Notes: generated by a model from the letters alone, not told the origin. A DNA stretch of 64,000 bases from an uncultured Granulosicoccaceae bacterium (GCA_937998875.1 CALLBO010000009.1:124001-188000), one strand, 5' to 3'; shown: positions 35,402 to 45,371, numbered from the stretch's first letter. A program made the numbers and translations.

Positions 35402-36535
35402 ATGAAAAAGTATAAAATTGCTTTGTACCTGCCTTCCTTGGCAGATGGCGGAGCAGAGATTGTCATGGTAAATTTGGCGAACGAGCTATCGCTTCGTAAT
35501 GATGTTTCGATTGATATGGTACTTGTCAGTCATTCGGGACCATGGAGGGACTTTATTAGTTCGAATGTTCGCCTGGTCGATTTAAAATGCAGAGGAAGCG
35601 GAACAAGCTTGCTGCCATTGCTGCGTTACTTAAAGAGAAATCGGCCGGATGTTCTGCTCTCAGCTCTCAACACAACCAATATTGTTTCGCTAATAGCGAA
35701 ATTACTCAGACCTCGCTCTGAAACGAAGTTTGTTCCAGCCATACATAATACGTTATCTGCTAGCCTGCCCGATAAACGCACTTCGTTAAAAGCGCGCTTT
35801 GTTACACCGCTTCTAACAATGCTCCTACGAAAAGCTGACGGAATTATAGTTGTTTCTAAAGGTGTGGCTACAGACCTGATTCGTACAACGGGTATTGACA
35901 CTTCGAGCGTCGAAGTTATATACAATCCAGTGATCACATCACGAATTAAAACATTAGTTCTGGAGAATTGTAGCCATCCCTGGATTCAAGATAAGTCAAT
36001 GCCAGTGTTGATTGGTGCTGGTCGATTGACGACTCAAAAAGACTTCGCCACGCTCCTTAAGGCGGTCGCCATCGTCAGAAAAAGTGTCGAAGTACGTCTA
36101 ATAATACTAGGAGAGGGAGAGCTAAGGGGGGAGTTAGTATCACTGTCACATTCACTTAATCTTCGTGATTACGTCGATTTGATAGGCTTTGTTGACAATC
36201 CCTATAGTTTTATGGTTAACGCGGATGTTTTTGTTCTAAGTTCTTTGTGGGAGGGGTTGCCGACTGTGCTTATTGAATCCTTGTACTGTGGCATTCCCTT
36301 AGTATCCACCGATTGTCCAAGTGGACCTAGGGAGATACTTCGAGATGGGGCGTATGGCTCGATAGTTCCGACTAGCAATGCTCAAGCTTTAGCGGATGCT
36401 ATTATCGGAAAGCTTGCCGATCCATCAGCATCGCCCCCGCCCGCTAGCTGGCAAGCATATACAGTGGAAAGCTCCGCCCAACATTATTACGAATATTTGA
36501 TCAGTCAAAACCACAAACTGGGTGGCAACTGCTAA
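35402..36535 (+). CDS. GT4 family glycosyltransferase
   Basis: The 377-residue GT-B enzyme begins KIALYLPSLADGGAEIVMVN, with the GGAE loop typical of GT4 capsule transferases. It has VIGAGRLTTQKDF-like donor-domain sequence (LIGAGRLTTQKDFATLLKAV) and the motif SSLWEGLPTVLIESLYCGIP, then STDCPSGPREIL. It adds one sugar to the growing repeat unit in the cytoplasm. The specific linkage is unknown. A perfect 18-base palindrome begins at the last base of its stop codon. Confidence 0.88.
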   Translation: MKKYKIALYLPSLADGGAEIVMVNLANELSLRNDVSIDMVLVSHSGPWRDFISSNVRLVDLKCRGSGTSLLPLLRYLKRNRPDVLLSALNTTNIVSLIAKLLRPRSETKFVPAIHNTLSASLPDKRTSLKARFVTPLLTMLLRKADGIIVVSKGVATDLIRTTGIDTSSVEVIYNPVITSRIKTLVLENCSHPWIQDKSMPVLIGAGRLTTQKDFATLLKAVAIVRKSVEVRLIILGEGELRGELVSLSHSLNLRDYVDLIGFVDNPYSFMVNADVFVLSSLWEGLPTVLIESLYCGIPLVSTDCPSGPREILRDGAYGSIVPTSNAQALADAIIGKLADPSASPPPASWQAYTVESSAQHYYEYLISQNHKLGGNC

Positions 36536-36552
36536 AATGCAAGCTTGCATTT
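36535..36552. promoter_or_regulatory. Perfect 18-base palindrome after a glycosyltransferase gene
   Basis: AAATGCAAG followed directly by CTTGCATTT forms a loopless perfect palindrome beginning at the last A of the stop codon of the GT4 gene. The lack of loop and T-tract argues against a terminator and favours a protein-binding site or chance. Confidence 0.25.
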
Positions 36553-36705
36553 GAATCCTTGATCACCACCGAGGAGAAATTGTTTACAAAAAATGTCTTT
36601 CTGAGATTTACTCAGCTGTAAGCTAGGAGTCCCAGCTCTAAAACCAACACAACTGCTTGTATTGCTTTATACCTCTACTGATGAACTATAAATAACGAAT
36701 CTTTG

Positions 36706-38037
36706 ATGGCTGATATTCCCAAGACAAAACGTCAAGACAAACGACAAAAAAAAAGAAGGTCTAATAAGTTATCGAGCCGAAATATCTCGCAACCCAAAAA
36801 GCCTGCTCGTAGGAGTGTCGGTAAAGTTTTAAAATGGCTGCACAGTCGTTTCGAACCTCTCGCTTATTGGCTGACGTTGATTTACATCTTTACCATTCCC
36901 TTTGAGAAAATGTATGAGATCGAAGGGGTTGGCACGATTAGTCGGTTAGCTGGGATACCGCTGTTAGGGCTATGGTTATTTGTGATAGTGTTAAAACCCA
37001 ATATTCGGAAGTTAACTGCATTCCACTGGTGTTCCTTGTTGTACGTAGCCATCTGTGGCATGTCTTTTTTTTGGTCGGTGTCTGAAGATAGAACTTCAGT
37101 TACATTTTTAACATATGTCCAGTTATATCTCGTGACACTGTTTATATGGTTCGCATTGAATAACGATAAACGTTGTTTTTGGGCAACCGTGAGCTATCTC
37201 ACTGGGGCGTGGATAGTTGTATTTCTTATATTTTACAACTTTTATATGAATAACGTTAGTAAGTGGGAGGGACGTGTTTCAGTAGCGGGTTCTGATGCAA
37301 ACGAAACAGCTTTAATTCTGGTTCTTGGGATGTCTGTTGCGTGGTACCTCGCCACTAGCATACACGGATTCGGCCCGAGTAGATTGACTCTCAAACTATT
37401 GGCATTCAGTTATATTCCGGCAGCAGTGGTGGCTCTGGTGATGACTGGTAGCAGAGGTGGTGTGTTGTCAACAATACCGGTTGTGTTGTACGTCTTGGTA
37501 AGCTTCATGAAGATGAAAATATCCAGCAAACTTGTTTTAATCTTGCTGATTGTTGGGTCTATCATTGTATCGATTCCCTACTTACCAGAAAAACAAATTG
37601 AACGAATTTCTACAACCACTGAGTCGCTAGAATCAGCGGATCTGAATAGTCGAGCAGATATGTGGCGACTAGCATTTTCCGTTTGGCAAACAGATTCAAA
37701 GACTGTTCTTGTTGGTACAGGCGCAGGGTCGTTTTCATCGATTAATCTTGGCCACGGAGCTCATAGCAGTCATGTATCTGTTCTTGTTCAAACAGGTTTA
37801 TTAGGGTTTATAGCCTACTTTCTTATAATTTTGGTGTTGTTCAGGGTCAGCTGGCGCTCACCTCCTGAAGATCGCTACTTCCTACTCGCGATCCTCGGAA
37901 GCTGGTTGATCGGCGCTAGTGCATTGACTTGGGAGTATCGAAAACCCACTTGGGTGGTATGGTCGCTTATAGCGTGTATCGCATATACGCGAAGCCAAAC
38001 ACGCGCTCGTGGCAAATTTTCAAAACGGAGGATTTAG
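36706..38037 (+). CDS. O-antigen ligase/polymerase family membrane protein, probable Wzy
   Basis: I use the ATG at 36706 (MADIPKTKRQD). The 443-residue protein has a basic, lysine- and arginine-rich cytoplasmic tail of about 50 residues before the first helix, then about eleven helices. The large periplasmic loop near residues 300-350 contains RADMWRLAFSVW, VGTGAGSFSSI and HGAHSSHVSVLVQTGLLGF, the O-antigen ligase (Wzy_C) signature with the key histidine. It would polymerise the repeat unit at the periplasmic face; a WaaL-type ligase is the alternative. In this locus, with Wzx, Wzc and OPX genes, polymerase is the better guess. Confidence 0.82.
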   Translation: MADIPKTKRQDKRQKKRRSNKLSSRNISQPKKPARRSVGKVLKWLHSRFEPLAYWLTLIYIFTIPFEKMYEIEGVGTISRLAGIPLLGLWLFVIVLKPNIRKLTAFHWCSLLYVAICGMSFFWSVSEDRTSVTFLTYVQLYLVTLFIWFALNNDKRCFWATVSYLTGAWIVVFLIFYNFYMNNVSKWEGRVSVAGSDANETALILVLGMSVAWYLATSIHGFGPSRLTLKLLAFSYIPAAVVALVMTGSRGGVLSTIPVVLYVLVSFMKMKISSKLVLILLIVGSIIVSIPYLPEKQIERISTTTESLESADLNSRADMWRLAFSVWQTDSKTVLVGTGAGSFSSINLGHGAHSSHVSVLVQTGLLGFIAYFLIILVLFRVSWRSPPEDRYFLLAILGSWLIGASALTWEYRKPTWVVWSLIACIAYTRSQTRARGKFSKRRI

Positions 38038-38634
38038 AGGAGAATTCTCGAAATTTGGGCGAATGAGTTTATTTACTAAATAGTTAAGGATTGTGTATAC
38101 ACATATTTTTGCAGCGACCATTGCCCCCAACTTACAGCGCTACTGGTAACTAGTATTCACACTGGTTTTCGTAGTGTGTTTGAGCACGCCCATTACAGCC
38201 GAAGGATCCAACTGATTCCTCGGATTTGGCTTGGACAGCTTTCTTCAGTGGGGCTTCCACACTACTTTCTTCCACAGCCTCTTTGTAACGGTAGAATGCG
38301 ATGTGATTTGCCATTTCCTTGCGAGAGTGAGAAGTACTCTAAATTAATCCGCCAGATTCAACAAACCGACTTTATGAAAAATGACTTTTCCATACTACTA
38401 ATCATTAAGTTGCGTCTTAAGTTTTAACTGAAAGTTTACACCTCTGTTTAATCCCGTAACACTGACTTTTTAAGGAACTGTTTCTAGTCTGTGTTTTAAA
38501 GTATGGTGTCAGTTTAAATTCGAACTTCTGAAATTAGTCTTGTTCTGCAATTTAGTCTCCTGAACTTGGCTCTTTTGGAATCATAACCTTTATGAAATAC
38601 GATTGACGAGAAAAATAACACGCTAGGTATTCCT
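38038..38634. other. Long AT-rich intergenic region
   Basis: 597 bases without a supported gene. It contains a perfect 12-base palindrome, TGTGTATACACA, at 38092-38103. Open frames of 65-83 codons on each strand across 38155-38427 have no recognisable family and may be decayed sequence. Confidence 0.4.
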
Positions 38635-39849
38635 TTGAAAATTCTATACATTCATCAGTACTTTACATCACCAGAGTCCCCGGGTGGAACACGTTCATAT
38701 TTCATAGCGAAAGAAATGCTTCGACAAGGCCACTTAGTCACTATGCTTACGTCAGACCAATCTGGTGAAGGCAAGCTTGTAAGACGTGAAAATCTAGACG
38801 GTATTGATGTGATACGAATCAGAAATCATTATAACAACTCGATGGGAGTACCTCGGAGAATCCTGTCATTTCTATCATTTATGCTCATGTCAACGTTTAT
38901 TGGCCTACGAGAGAAAAACGTTGGGTTGATATATGCCACTTCAACTCCTTTGACTGTTGGAGTCCCGGCATTAATCAACAAATTCCTCCGCGGTGTAGAC
39001 TATATTTTTGAAGTGAGAGACCTATGGCCTGAAGTTCCCATCCAAATGGGAGCACTAAAATCTTCTGGAGCGATCAAATTGCTGCAGTTATTTGAAAAAA
39101 CTATTTACAAACACGCGAGACTCATAATCGCACTCTCACCCGGGATGAAGAGGCCCATCGACAACCTAGGTTTTGCTGAGAAAACGATAATGGTTCCAAA
39201 TATGGCCAAGCCCAAAGAGTTTTATCCGAGAGAAGCAAACGAGTCCGTAGTCGATCAATTTGATATCAACTCTAAAGCGACAAAAATCGTTTATTTCGGC
39301 ACCTTGGGGCTTGCTAACAATGTTCCGTACATCACCGATGAAATAGAGTACGCTGCACGATGTAACTTGCCAGTACAGTTTGTGATCATTGGTGACGGTG
39401 CTATGCGAAAGCAAGCTGAAGAAAAACTCCGTTCCTGTAGCAAAGATTACTTCACTTTTCTTGGTAAATTGAACATGGAAGATGTGTCGGCTGTGGTGAA
39501 CGAATGCCATATTTCTCTAACGTCTTTTATGAACTTACCTATACTGGAAACCAACTCCCCTAACAAATTTTTTGACACCCTCTCTGCTGGCAAACCAACG
39601 GCGATCAATGTCAGCGGATGGATAAGAGAGATCATTGAGGAGCATAAATGTGGTTTTTTTGTTGACCCGGAAGTTCCAGGTGATCTGACGAAGAAGTCTC
39701 TAGATCTTGTTAAAGATACGACGCGCTACGAGCAATACTGTCGAAATGCTCGGGAGCTGTCCCTCGAACGATATGATCGAAGCAAGCTGTCGACGGAAAT
39801 TGTCAACTCACTAAGGGATTTGGCAGGTAGTCCGAAAACAGTGAGCTAG
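38635..39849 (+). CDS. GT4 glycosyltransferase, WbuB-like
   Basis: The 404-residue protein starts at a TTG with KILYIHQYFTSPESPGGTRS, the characteristic opening of WbuB-like N-acetyl-L-fucosamine or related amino-sugar transferases. GLIYATSTPLTVGVPA, FEVRDLWPEVPIQMGAL and the donor-site region KIVYFGTLGLANN followed by SPNKFFDTLSAGKPTAIN also fit. In O-antigen systems WbuB-type enzymes add the second sugar to the initiating lipid-linked amino sugar, so it may act right after the PglC-like enzyme. The donor is not determined. No good ribosome site is seen before the TTG, but the family N-terminus matches exactly there. Confidence 0.87.
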   Translation: MKILYIHQYFTSPESPGGTRSYFIAKEMLRQGHLVTMLTSDQSGEGKLVRRENLDGIDVIRIRNHYNNSMGVPRRILSFLSFMLMSTFIGLREKNVGLIYATSTPLTVGVPALINKFLRGVDYIFEVRDLWPEVPIQMGALKSSGAIKLLQLFEKTIYKHARLIIALSPGMKRPIDNLGFAEKTIMVPNMAKPKEFYPREANESVVDQFDINSKATKIVYFGTLGLANNVPYITDEIEYAARCNLPVQFVIIGDGAMRKQAEEKLRSCSKDYFTFLGKLNMEDVSAVVNECHISLTSFMNLPILETNSPNKFFDTLSAGKPTAINVSGWIREIIEEHKCGFFVDPEVPGDLTKKSLDLVKDTTRYEQYCRNARELSLERYDRSKLSTEIVNSLRDLAGSPKTVS

Positions 39850-40216
39850 CCTATTAGAAAGACCGCGCTTTCACACGAATAGCTCCTGAAGGCTTTCTAT
39901 CTCGAGAAAAAGGGAGAGGGAGGGCCTATAGAGCTCTGCATGGGCGTTTATTGTACACTTTCCGATTGCATTTTATCCAAATTGAGCATTTTCAGCTTTA
40001 CGCAAAAATTCAGTCTAGCCGTTAAGGCGAGGACAATATGTTGATCAACAAATAGATTTTACATTCCACTGCCGAACACTAATTTAAAGAGCCGTCTTCA
40101 TTGTTTCACAGCTAAAATTTGATCCTCCAACATCTCTACTTTATTCAAGTTAGAGCAACAAGAAAGGCCCTAAATCATCCACAGAAATCACAGATAGAAG
40201 TCCGCTAGAAGTACTA
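39850..40216. other. Intergenic region between convergent genes
   Basis: 367 bases without a gene. TAGAAAG (39855-39861) and CTTTCTA (39893-39899) can pair across a 31-base loop, and GAAAG/CTTTC forms a smaller hairpin. Neither is a convincing terminator. Confidence 0.35.
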
Positions 40217-43200
40217 CTAGAAATTGTTTAATGCTTCGAATTCCGAAACAAGAAAATCAGATAGCTTCCTGATAGTCGGCTCATTGTGGATGCTCTCACT
40301 ATAGACTAATCGCACCTTGATCCCACCACTATGAACTTTAGCGGAAATAGCAAGCGGATATGCTCGCAAACCGTCAGGACTATGGTTACCAGCAAGAAAC
40401 CCCTCGACTGGCGTCAGTCCATTGTGAGGAATATCATCTCTAATCTCTTTTCCAGAGTAGTTAAACAATATTTCGGCTTTTGGAAGTTCGTTCAATTGTG
40501 TCATCAATTGAGAGTCAGCCCCAAGAGTTCTTACAATATCAAAGGATTTATCAGGGAATTTCTGTAGTTGCTCGATGGTCCGTTTAACAGATTTATTATC
40601 AACACGAGCCCCCAAAGATGAAACAAGAACCGGTGAATATGACACGAAAAACCCAACCGTACTGAAAACATCTATATGACAATCTCCAAAATCTCTGCCA
40701 TGCCAAAGGGTGTCAAATAAAACGGTTTCAGTTTCCTGCCATCTCGACAATGCGCGAGATAAAACGACCAACAACCTCTTTTCTATTGATAAGTCTGTAG
40801 AAACGTTTCTACGGTTGATGGGACTGTGAGTAATTTCGAGGCGAATTTCCCTTGCAGACCCGTTCGTATTAACACTTCCCCCCCCCTTGTCTTTTGGGAT
40901 TCCTTGTACTCTGTGCCAAGGCAAATCAATCAACTCTTTGGCCTTGTTCATATACTCGCTAGATCTAGCCATTTCTCTCAAATGGCTTGACCACATGTCT
41001 ATATTACTTGTTTCAGACCCTGTAGCCGATGGAAGTTTACGAACGAGGTTTGAATAAATTTTAAAGAAGTCGTTAACCAATATTCTCCAGGAAATAGTGT
41101 CTGATGTAAGATGATGTGCCAAGATAAACAGATACTGCAGGCTATCCCCAAAGTTGAAATGCACGACTTTAAAAAGAATCCCTTTCTCCAAGCTAAGAGA
41201 TTGCTCTTTGGTCTTCACAATAGATTCAACATATTGAAGCGGATTCTCACCGCAGCTAGAGGTAACCTGCACAGTTTCAAAATGCTCATCACAGGGAATG
41301 CTGTACCCATTAGCGCTCCATCTATTGCCATCAAGTTTAAAAGAACTTCTTAGAGATTTATGCATCGACAATAGCTCGATAGTCGCCGCCCTCAAATGCT
41401 CAACGTCTAATGTATCTTTCGATACAAATAGCTGAGATATATTCCAATGATGCGGATCAGGCGAGTTTCGTTCGAAAAATCTTATTTGACTAGGTAGAAG
41501 CCTGAAGGTTTGATCTTTCGTATTGACAGTTTTTGCTTGTAACGGACTATCTTTCTTGGACAGCAAGCCGGCAACAGTCGGATAACGGTTGAGTTCTTTC
41601 AGGGTTATGTGAAAATTGGCAGTTTTCATATCCCTAAGCAGATGCATAGCAACCATGGAATCCCCGCCTATCTCGAAAAAATTATCGTGGATTCCGATTG
41701 AATTCAAACCAAGTGAATTCACCCAAACTTCAACCAATTTCCTCTCTAAGTCAGTACGTGGTGGTGTGGATGTATTTTGTTTGCCTAATGTCTTCGCGTG
41801 CGCTAGCAGAACTTCTCTGCTAACTTTGCCACTAGCTGTTAACGGTAAGGAATCGACAGCTACGAACTGACTGGGAATCATGTGCAATGGCAATATCTCA
41901 GTAAGTTCTAGTCTTACTTCTTCAGTGACATTGCCCGTCATTTTTACAGGCACAATAAAAGCGATCAGTCTCTTGTCTTTTTCATCTTTCGTTGGGATCA
42001 CAGTACACCGACGGATATTAGAAATCGCGACCAATGCACGCTCTACCTCCGCGAGCTCAATACGATTACCACGTATTTTGACTTGATCATCTGCACGGCC
42101 CAGAACTTCGATGCACCCATTTGGTCCTCTAGCTCCGAGATCACCCGTCTTGAAAAATCTTTTCGAACCACCATGATGAGAAATACCGAAACGCTCAGCG
42201 GTTAATTCAGGCTTGCCCCAATATTCTGTAGCGATATATTCGCTGTAGACTACTAATTCTCCGGGCTCATTTCCAGCAACTGACTCACCTTGAGAATTGA
42301 CGATCGAGATATTGTAGTCACGAGTTTCCCACCCAACCTCTAAATTTTTTTCTGGAACCTCGCAATCTAATGACACCATACCCCAACTGGAAGTCAAAGT
42401 TTCGGTACAGCCTAAGCCGTTAACCAGCACACAGCGCCCCGTAAAATATTCTTTGAACAACTCCACATCTACTCTCGTTACCGGTTCACCGCCAAGCCTG
42501 ACAACACGAATACAATCAACCTTTGCGTCCTGTTGCTTTAGAGATAGAAGATGCCTAAATATAGAGCAAGGAGAATAGTAGATGGTGATCCGCTCTTCGA
42601 TCAGCCATTGCCGTAGATCGGCCAATCCGAGCTTTTGGACGTCGAATATGTGCAGAGATGCACCGCTCAATATTGCGGAAAATATATCTCTGATAGCAGC
42701 TACAACTCCACTGGAAACGATCAGTGTTATTCGATCATCCGGACTGATCCCAAGACCTGCCACGCAATTCCGAACAGTGTGTAGTATATTTTTATGTGTA
42801 TGTACAACCCCTTTGGGCTTTCCCGTGGAACCAGAGGTGTAAAGTATAAAGCAAGGATCTGTGTGCCGAATAGATAAGTTCAGGTTGTCACACGCAGCGG
42901 AGAAATCAATTAAATCTACATTAACAACCGCAACACCGCTCGGCAACATTGTATTGCTTAGGAGATCGGTGTTAGAAACTACAATCTTTGCTTTTGAGTC
43001 TTCAATTATGTAATCGTTATGAGGTTGCGGAGCGAGGGGATTTAGCGAGATACAGATATCGCCACACTTGAGGATAGCAAGCATGGTTGCAATCAACTCG
43101 GCGCCACTCTCGAGCAATACTGCTACACCTAAATTTCGACATTGATCTAACGCTTGAATATTTACTGCAATATGGTTCGCGAGTTGATTCAGCTCAGAAA

Positions 43201-43363
43201 AGGTTGTAGTACGACCCTGACACCGAACCGCTGTTTTTCTACCATGATCGATCAGCTGGTACTCAAACTTGCCAGCCAGTGTCTGATCTGATCTATCGTG
43301 CAGGTCTTTACTTTCAGGTAGCTTTTGAACACCCGCTTTTAGTTGGCCTTCCATTATGTTCAT
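40217..43363 (-). CDS. NRPS-like protein: adenylation, carrier and degenerate epimerisation/condensation domain (A-T-E)
   Basis: The 1048-residue protein has an A domain at about 30-520 (LYTSGSTGKPKGV 174-186, KTGDLG, VKIRGNRIELAEV, A10 lysine 513). The carrier domain has the phosphopantetheine serine at 569 (IGGDSMV). A condensation-superfamily domain spans 620-1045. That last domain has epimerisation-type motifs (HHLTSDTISWRIL at 750-762, STVGFF at 901-906, FNYSG at 968-972). EGHGRE, however, is LWHGRD at 886-891, losing the catalytic glutamate, and DG of HHxxxDG is DT. The GrsA Asp235 position appears to be Val221. It may load an acid and transfer it to an amino sugar. There is no thioesterase. 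The gene stands alone on the minus strand. Confidence 0.82.
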   Translation of the reverse strand: MNIMEGQLKAGVQKLPESKDLHDRSDQTLAGKFEYQLIDHGRKTAVRCQGRTTTFSELNQLANHIAVNIQALDQCRNLGVAVLLESGAELIATMLAILKCGDICISLNPLAPQPHNDYIIEDSKAKIVVSNTDLLSNTMLPSGVAVVNVDLIDFSAACDNLNLSIRHTDPCFILYTSGSTGKPKGVVHTHKNILHTVRNCVAGLGISPDDRITLIVSSGVVAAIRDIFSAILSGASLHIFDVQKLGLADLRQWLIEERITIYYSPCSIFRHLLSLKQQDAKVDCIRVVRLGGEPVTRVDVELFKEYFTGRCVLVNGLGCTETLTSSWGMVSLDCEVPEKNLEVGWETRDYNISIVNSQGESVAGNEPGELVVYSEYIATEYWGKPELTAERFGISHHGGSKRFFKTGDLGARGPNGCIEVLGRADDQVKIRGNRIELAEVERALVAISNIRRCTVIPTKDEKDKRLIAFIVPVKMTGNVTEEVRLELTEILPLHMIPSQFVAVDSLPLTASGKVSREVLLAHAKTLGKQNTSTPPRTDLERKLVEVWVNSLGLNSIGIHDNFFEIGGDSMVAMHLLRDMKTANFHITLKELNRYPTVAGLLSKKDSPLQAKTVNTKDQTFRLLPSQIRFFERNSPDPHHWNISQLFVSKDTLDVEHLRAATIELLSMHKSLRSSFKLDGNRWSANGYSIPCDEHFETVQVTSSCGENPLQYVESIVKTKEQSLSLEKGILFKVVHFNFGDSLQYLFILAHHLTSDTISWRILVNDFFKIYSNLVRKLPSATGSETSNIDMWSSHLREMARSSEYMNKAKELIDLPWHRVQGIPKDKGGGSVNTNGSAREIRLEITHSPINRRNVSTDLSIEKRLLVVLSRALSRWQETETVLFDTLWHGRDFGDCHIDVFSTVGFFVSYSPVLVSSLGARVDNKSVKRTIEQLQKFPDKSFDIVRTLGADSQLMTQLNELPKAEILFNYSGKEIRDDIPHNGLTPVEGFLAGNHSPDGLRAYPLAISAKVHSGGIKVRLVYSESIHNEPTIRKLSDFLVSEFEALNNF

Positions 43364-43784
43364 ATACCTAATTTGAAAATTACGTCCATTTCTGCAAATT
43401 CCCCGACTTTAAAAAATTTTCATTTCTATTTCGAGAATATGCAAGAAACACAAGCCTGATTTTGTTTCACCGCTCACATGCGCATTTTCCCACTAGACCG
43501 CCTTACCAAATATGACGAGGTTTTAAAACTCCATCCTTTTCTTTCTTAGCCTTGCGTGAGGACTATGAGTAATTTTGACACAAACAGAGATTCCTACCAG
43601 TGAAGTATTTGAGGGCGAGAGTGAATCTGGATAATTACAACAAAAAACGGGGTTATTATATCGTAAACACACGGGCTTTGAGCCGGAGTACAATACGCGC
43701 AATTACCATAACCTTCTCTAAACATACGCATTTTTAAGGTACGATTGTTGCCTTAAATCGTAAGCTGATTCCCGAGAGCGAGAC
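43364..43784. other. Divergent intergenic region between the A-T-E gene and manC
   Basis: 421 bases with no gene. It marks the right edge of the AT-rich block. A GTTTTAAAAC palindrome lies near 43519. I could not assign a promoter for manC with confidence. Confidence 0.4.
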
Positions 43785-45221
43785 ATGCAACCTGTAGACA
43801 ACAATTTCCCTGTAATTCTAGCCGGTGGTTCGGGAACCAGATTGTGGCCACTCTCCAGGTCACTGTATCCAAAACAATTTTTAAAGCTAAATAGCAATAA
43901 ATCACTATTGCAGAACACCATAGATCGAGCATCACAGGCGTGTGGTGGTCAACTGATGGTTGTCTGCAACGAAGATCACCGATTTCTGACAGCAGAGCAA
44001 ATGCGCGAAACCGGTCAGGAAGGAGTCATCCTGCTGGAACCTGCAGCCCGCAATACCGCACCTGCCATTGCATTAGCAGCTCTGCATGCATTGAAACAGC
44101 ATAAAGACGCTGTCATCTCCGTGTTTGCCGCTGATCACGTCATCTCAGACGTACAGCAATTCGCAACCCATGTAGTAGAAGCCGTGAACTGTGCTCGAGA
44201 CGGAGCCCTGGTGACTTTCGGCGTTGTTCCGGATCGCCCGGAGACCGGCTACGGGTACATTAAGGCGACTGGCGATGGGGTTAGCGAAATCAGTAGTTTT
44301 GAGGAAAAACCTGATGCTGACACAGCAAAACGATATGTTGACTCCGGTGACTACTACTGGAATAGCGGCATGTTCGTTTTTAAGGCGAGTGCCTATCTTG
44401 ATGCGTTGAAAAAGCATGCGCCACAAATGCTGGCATCATGTACAGCAGCATACGAAAGCGCTGCTGAGGATCTCGATTTTATTAGGGTTGATGCTGAAGC
44501 TTTCGCAGAATGCGAGAGCATTTCAGTTGACTATGCGGTGATGGAAAAAGCAGACAACGCGATGGTTGTTCCATTCAAAGCCGGCTGGTCTGATATTGGC
44601 TCGTGGGATGCGGTACACAGCATTTCAGACAAAGATGCCGATGGAAACGCGATCACCGGGGATGCGATGCTGGTGGACAGTGAAAACTGCTACATCAACG
44701 CGAGCACACGACTGGTAGCAGCCCTCGGATTGCAGAATATATCAATCGTTGAAACAAGCGACTGTATTCTGGTTGCACACAACGACCATGCTCAGGATGC
44801 TAAAAAATTCGCAACCATGCTGAGAGAAGCAGGTAGAAACGAAGCTGATACGCACACAAAGTGTTACCGCCCCTGGGGAAGTTATCAAACCATCAACCTT
44901 GGCCAACGATTCCAGGTGAAGCGAATCACGGTCAAGCCGGGCGCAAAGCTATCACTTCAGAAGCATCATCACCGGGCCGAGCACTGGGTGGTGGTTGAAG
45001 GGACAGCAATCGTTACCTGCGACGACAAAGAGATCATGTTGACTGAAAACCAGTCTACCTATCTACCGTTAGGAGCTACTCACAGGCTCGATAACCCCGG
45101 TAAAATTCCACTTGAATTAATAGAAGTACAATCCGGCAGTTATCTGGGAGAAGACGATATCGTCCGGTTTGACGATGTCTATGGTCGCAGTGGAACAACC
45201 AACGATTCCGGTACCGCCTAA
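43785..45221 (+). CDS. manC: Bifunctional mannose-1-phosphate guanylyltransferase / mannose-6-phosphate isomerase
   Basis: The 478-residue protein has the nucleotidyltransferase signature FPVILAGGSGTRLWPLSRSL followed by YPKQFLKL. It has EPAARNTAPAIALAAL, GYGYIKATGD, and EEKPDADTAKRYVDSGDYYW, and ends with a type II phosphomannose isomerase cupin (RPWGSYQTI, QKHHHRAEHWVVVEGTA). It makes GDP-mannose, so mannose or a GDP-mannose-derived sugar is probably in the polymer. AlgA, ManC, WbpW and XanB all have this architecture. It converges with the Wzc gene over a strong terminator. No phosphomannomutase or GMD gene is in the window. Confidence 0.94.
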   Translation: MQPVDNNFPVILAGGSGTRLWPLSRSLYPKQFLKLNSNKSLLQNTIDRASQACGGQLMVVCNEDHRFLTAEQMRETGQEGVILLEPAARNTAPAIALAALHALKQHKDAVISVFAADHVISDVQQFATHVVEAVNCARDGALVTFGVVPDRPETGYGYIKATGDGVSEISSFEEKPDADTAKRYVDSGDYYWNSGMFVFKASAYLDALKKHAPQMLASCTAAYESAAEDLDFIRVDAEAFAECESISVDYAVMEKADNAMVVPFKAGWSDIGSWDAVHSISDKDADGNAITGDAMLVDSENCYINASTRLVAALGLQNISIVETSDCILVAHNDHAQDAKKFATMLREAGRNEADTHTKCYRPWGSYQTINLGQRFQVKRITVKPGAKLSLQKHHHRAEHWVVVEGTAIVTCDDKEIMLTENQSTYLPLGATHRLDNPGKIPLELIEVQSGSYLGEDDIVRFDDVYGRSGTTNDSGTA

Positions 45222-45295
45222 TTTAGTTTCAGGTTTTAAGAGTCAGTCTTCGTTCCGGCGACAACGAAGATCCGAGGGGGACCACGAGACAATAA

Positions 45296-45320
45296 AAAAG
45301 CCGTCTGAGTGACGGCTTTT
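45296..45320. terminator. Strong bidirectional intrinsic terminator
   Basis: AAAAGCCGTC and GACGGCTTTT form a perfect ten-base-pair stem with a five-base loop (TGAGT), with A- and T-tracts on the two sides. It lies between convergent manC and the Wzc gene and can end both transcripts. Confidence 0.85.
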
Positions 45321-45371
45321 CTGATACTAAATAATACTTCTGGAACTCAGTCCAGAAACATCAGTGCATGA

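Noticed and set aside
38155-38427. Small open frames on both strands in the Wzy-WbuB gap
   Set aside because: No start signal or family likeness; retained only as possible decayed sequence in the intergenic entry.
40217-41600. Reading the C-terminal domain of the A-T-E protein as a normal epimerase
   Set aside because: The EGHGRE glutamate is replaced and the DG of HHxxxDG is altered, so a standard epimerase call would overstate the evidence.
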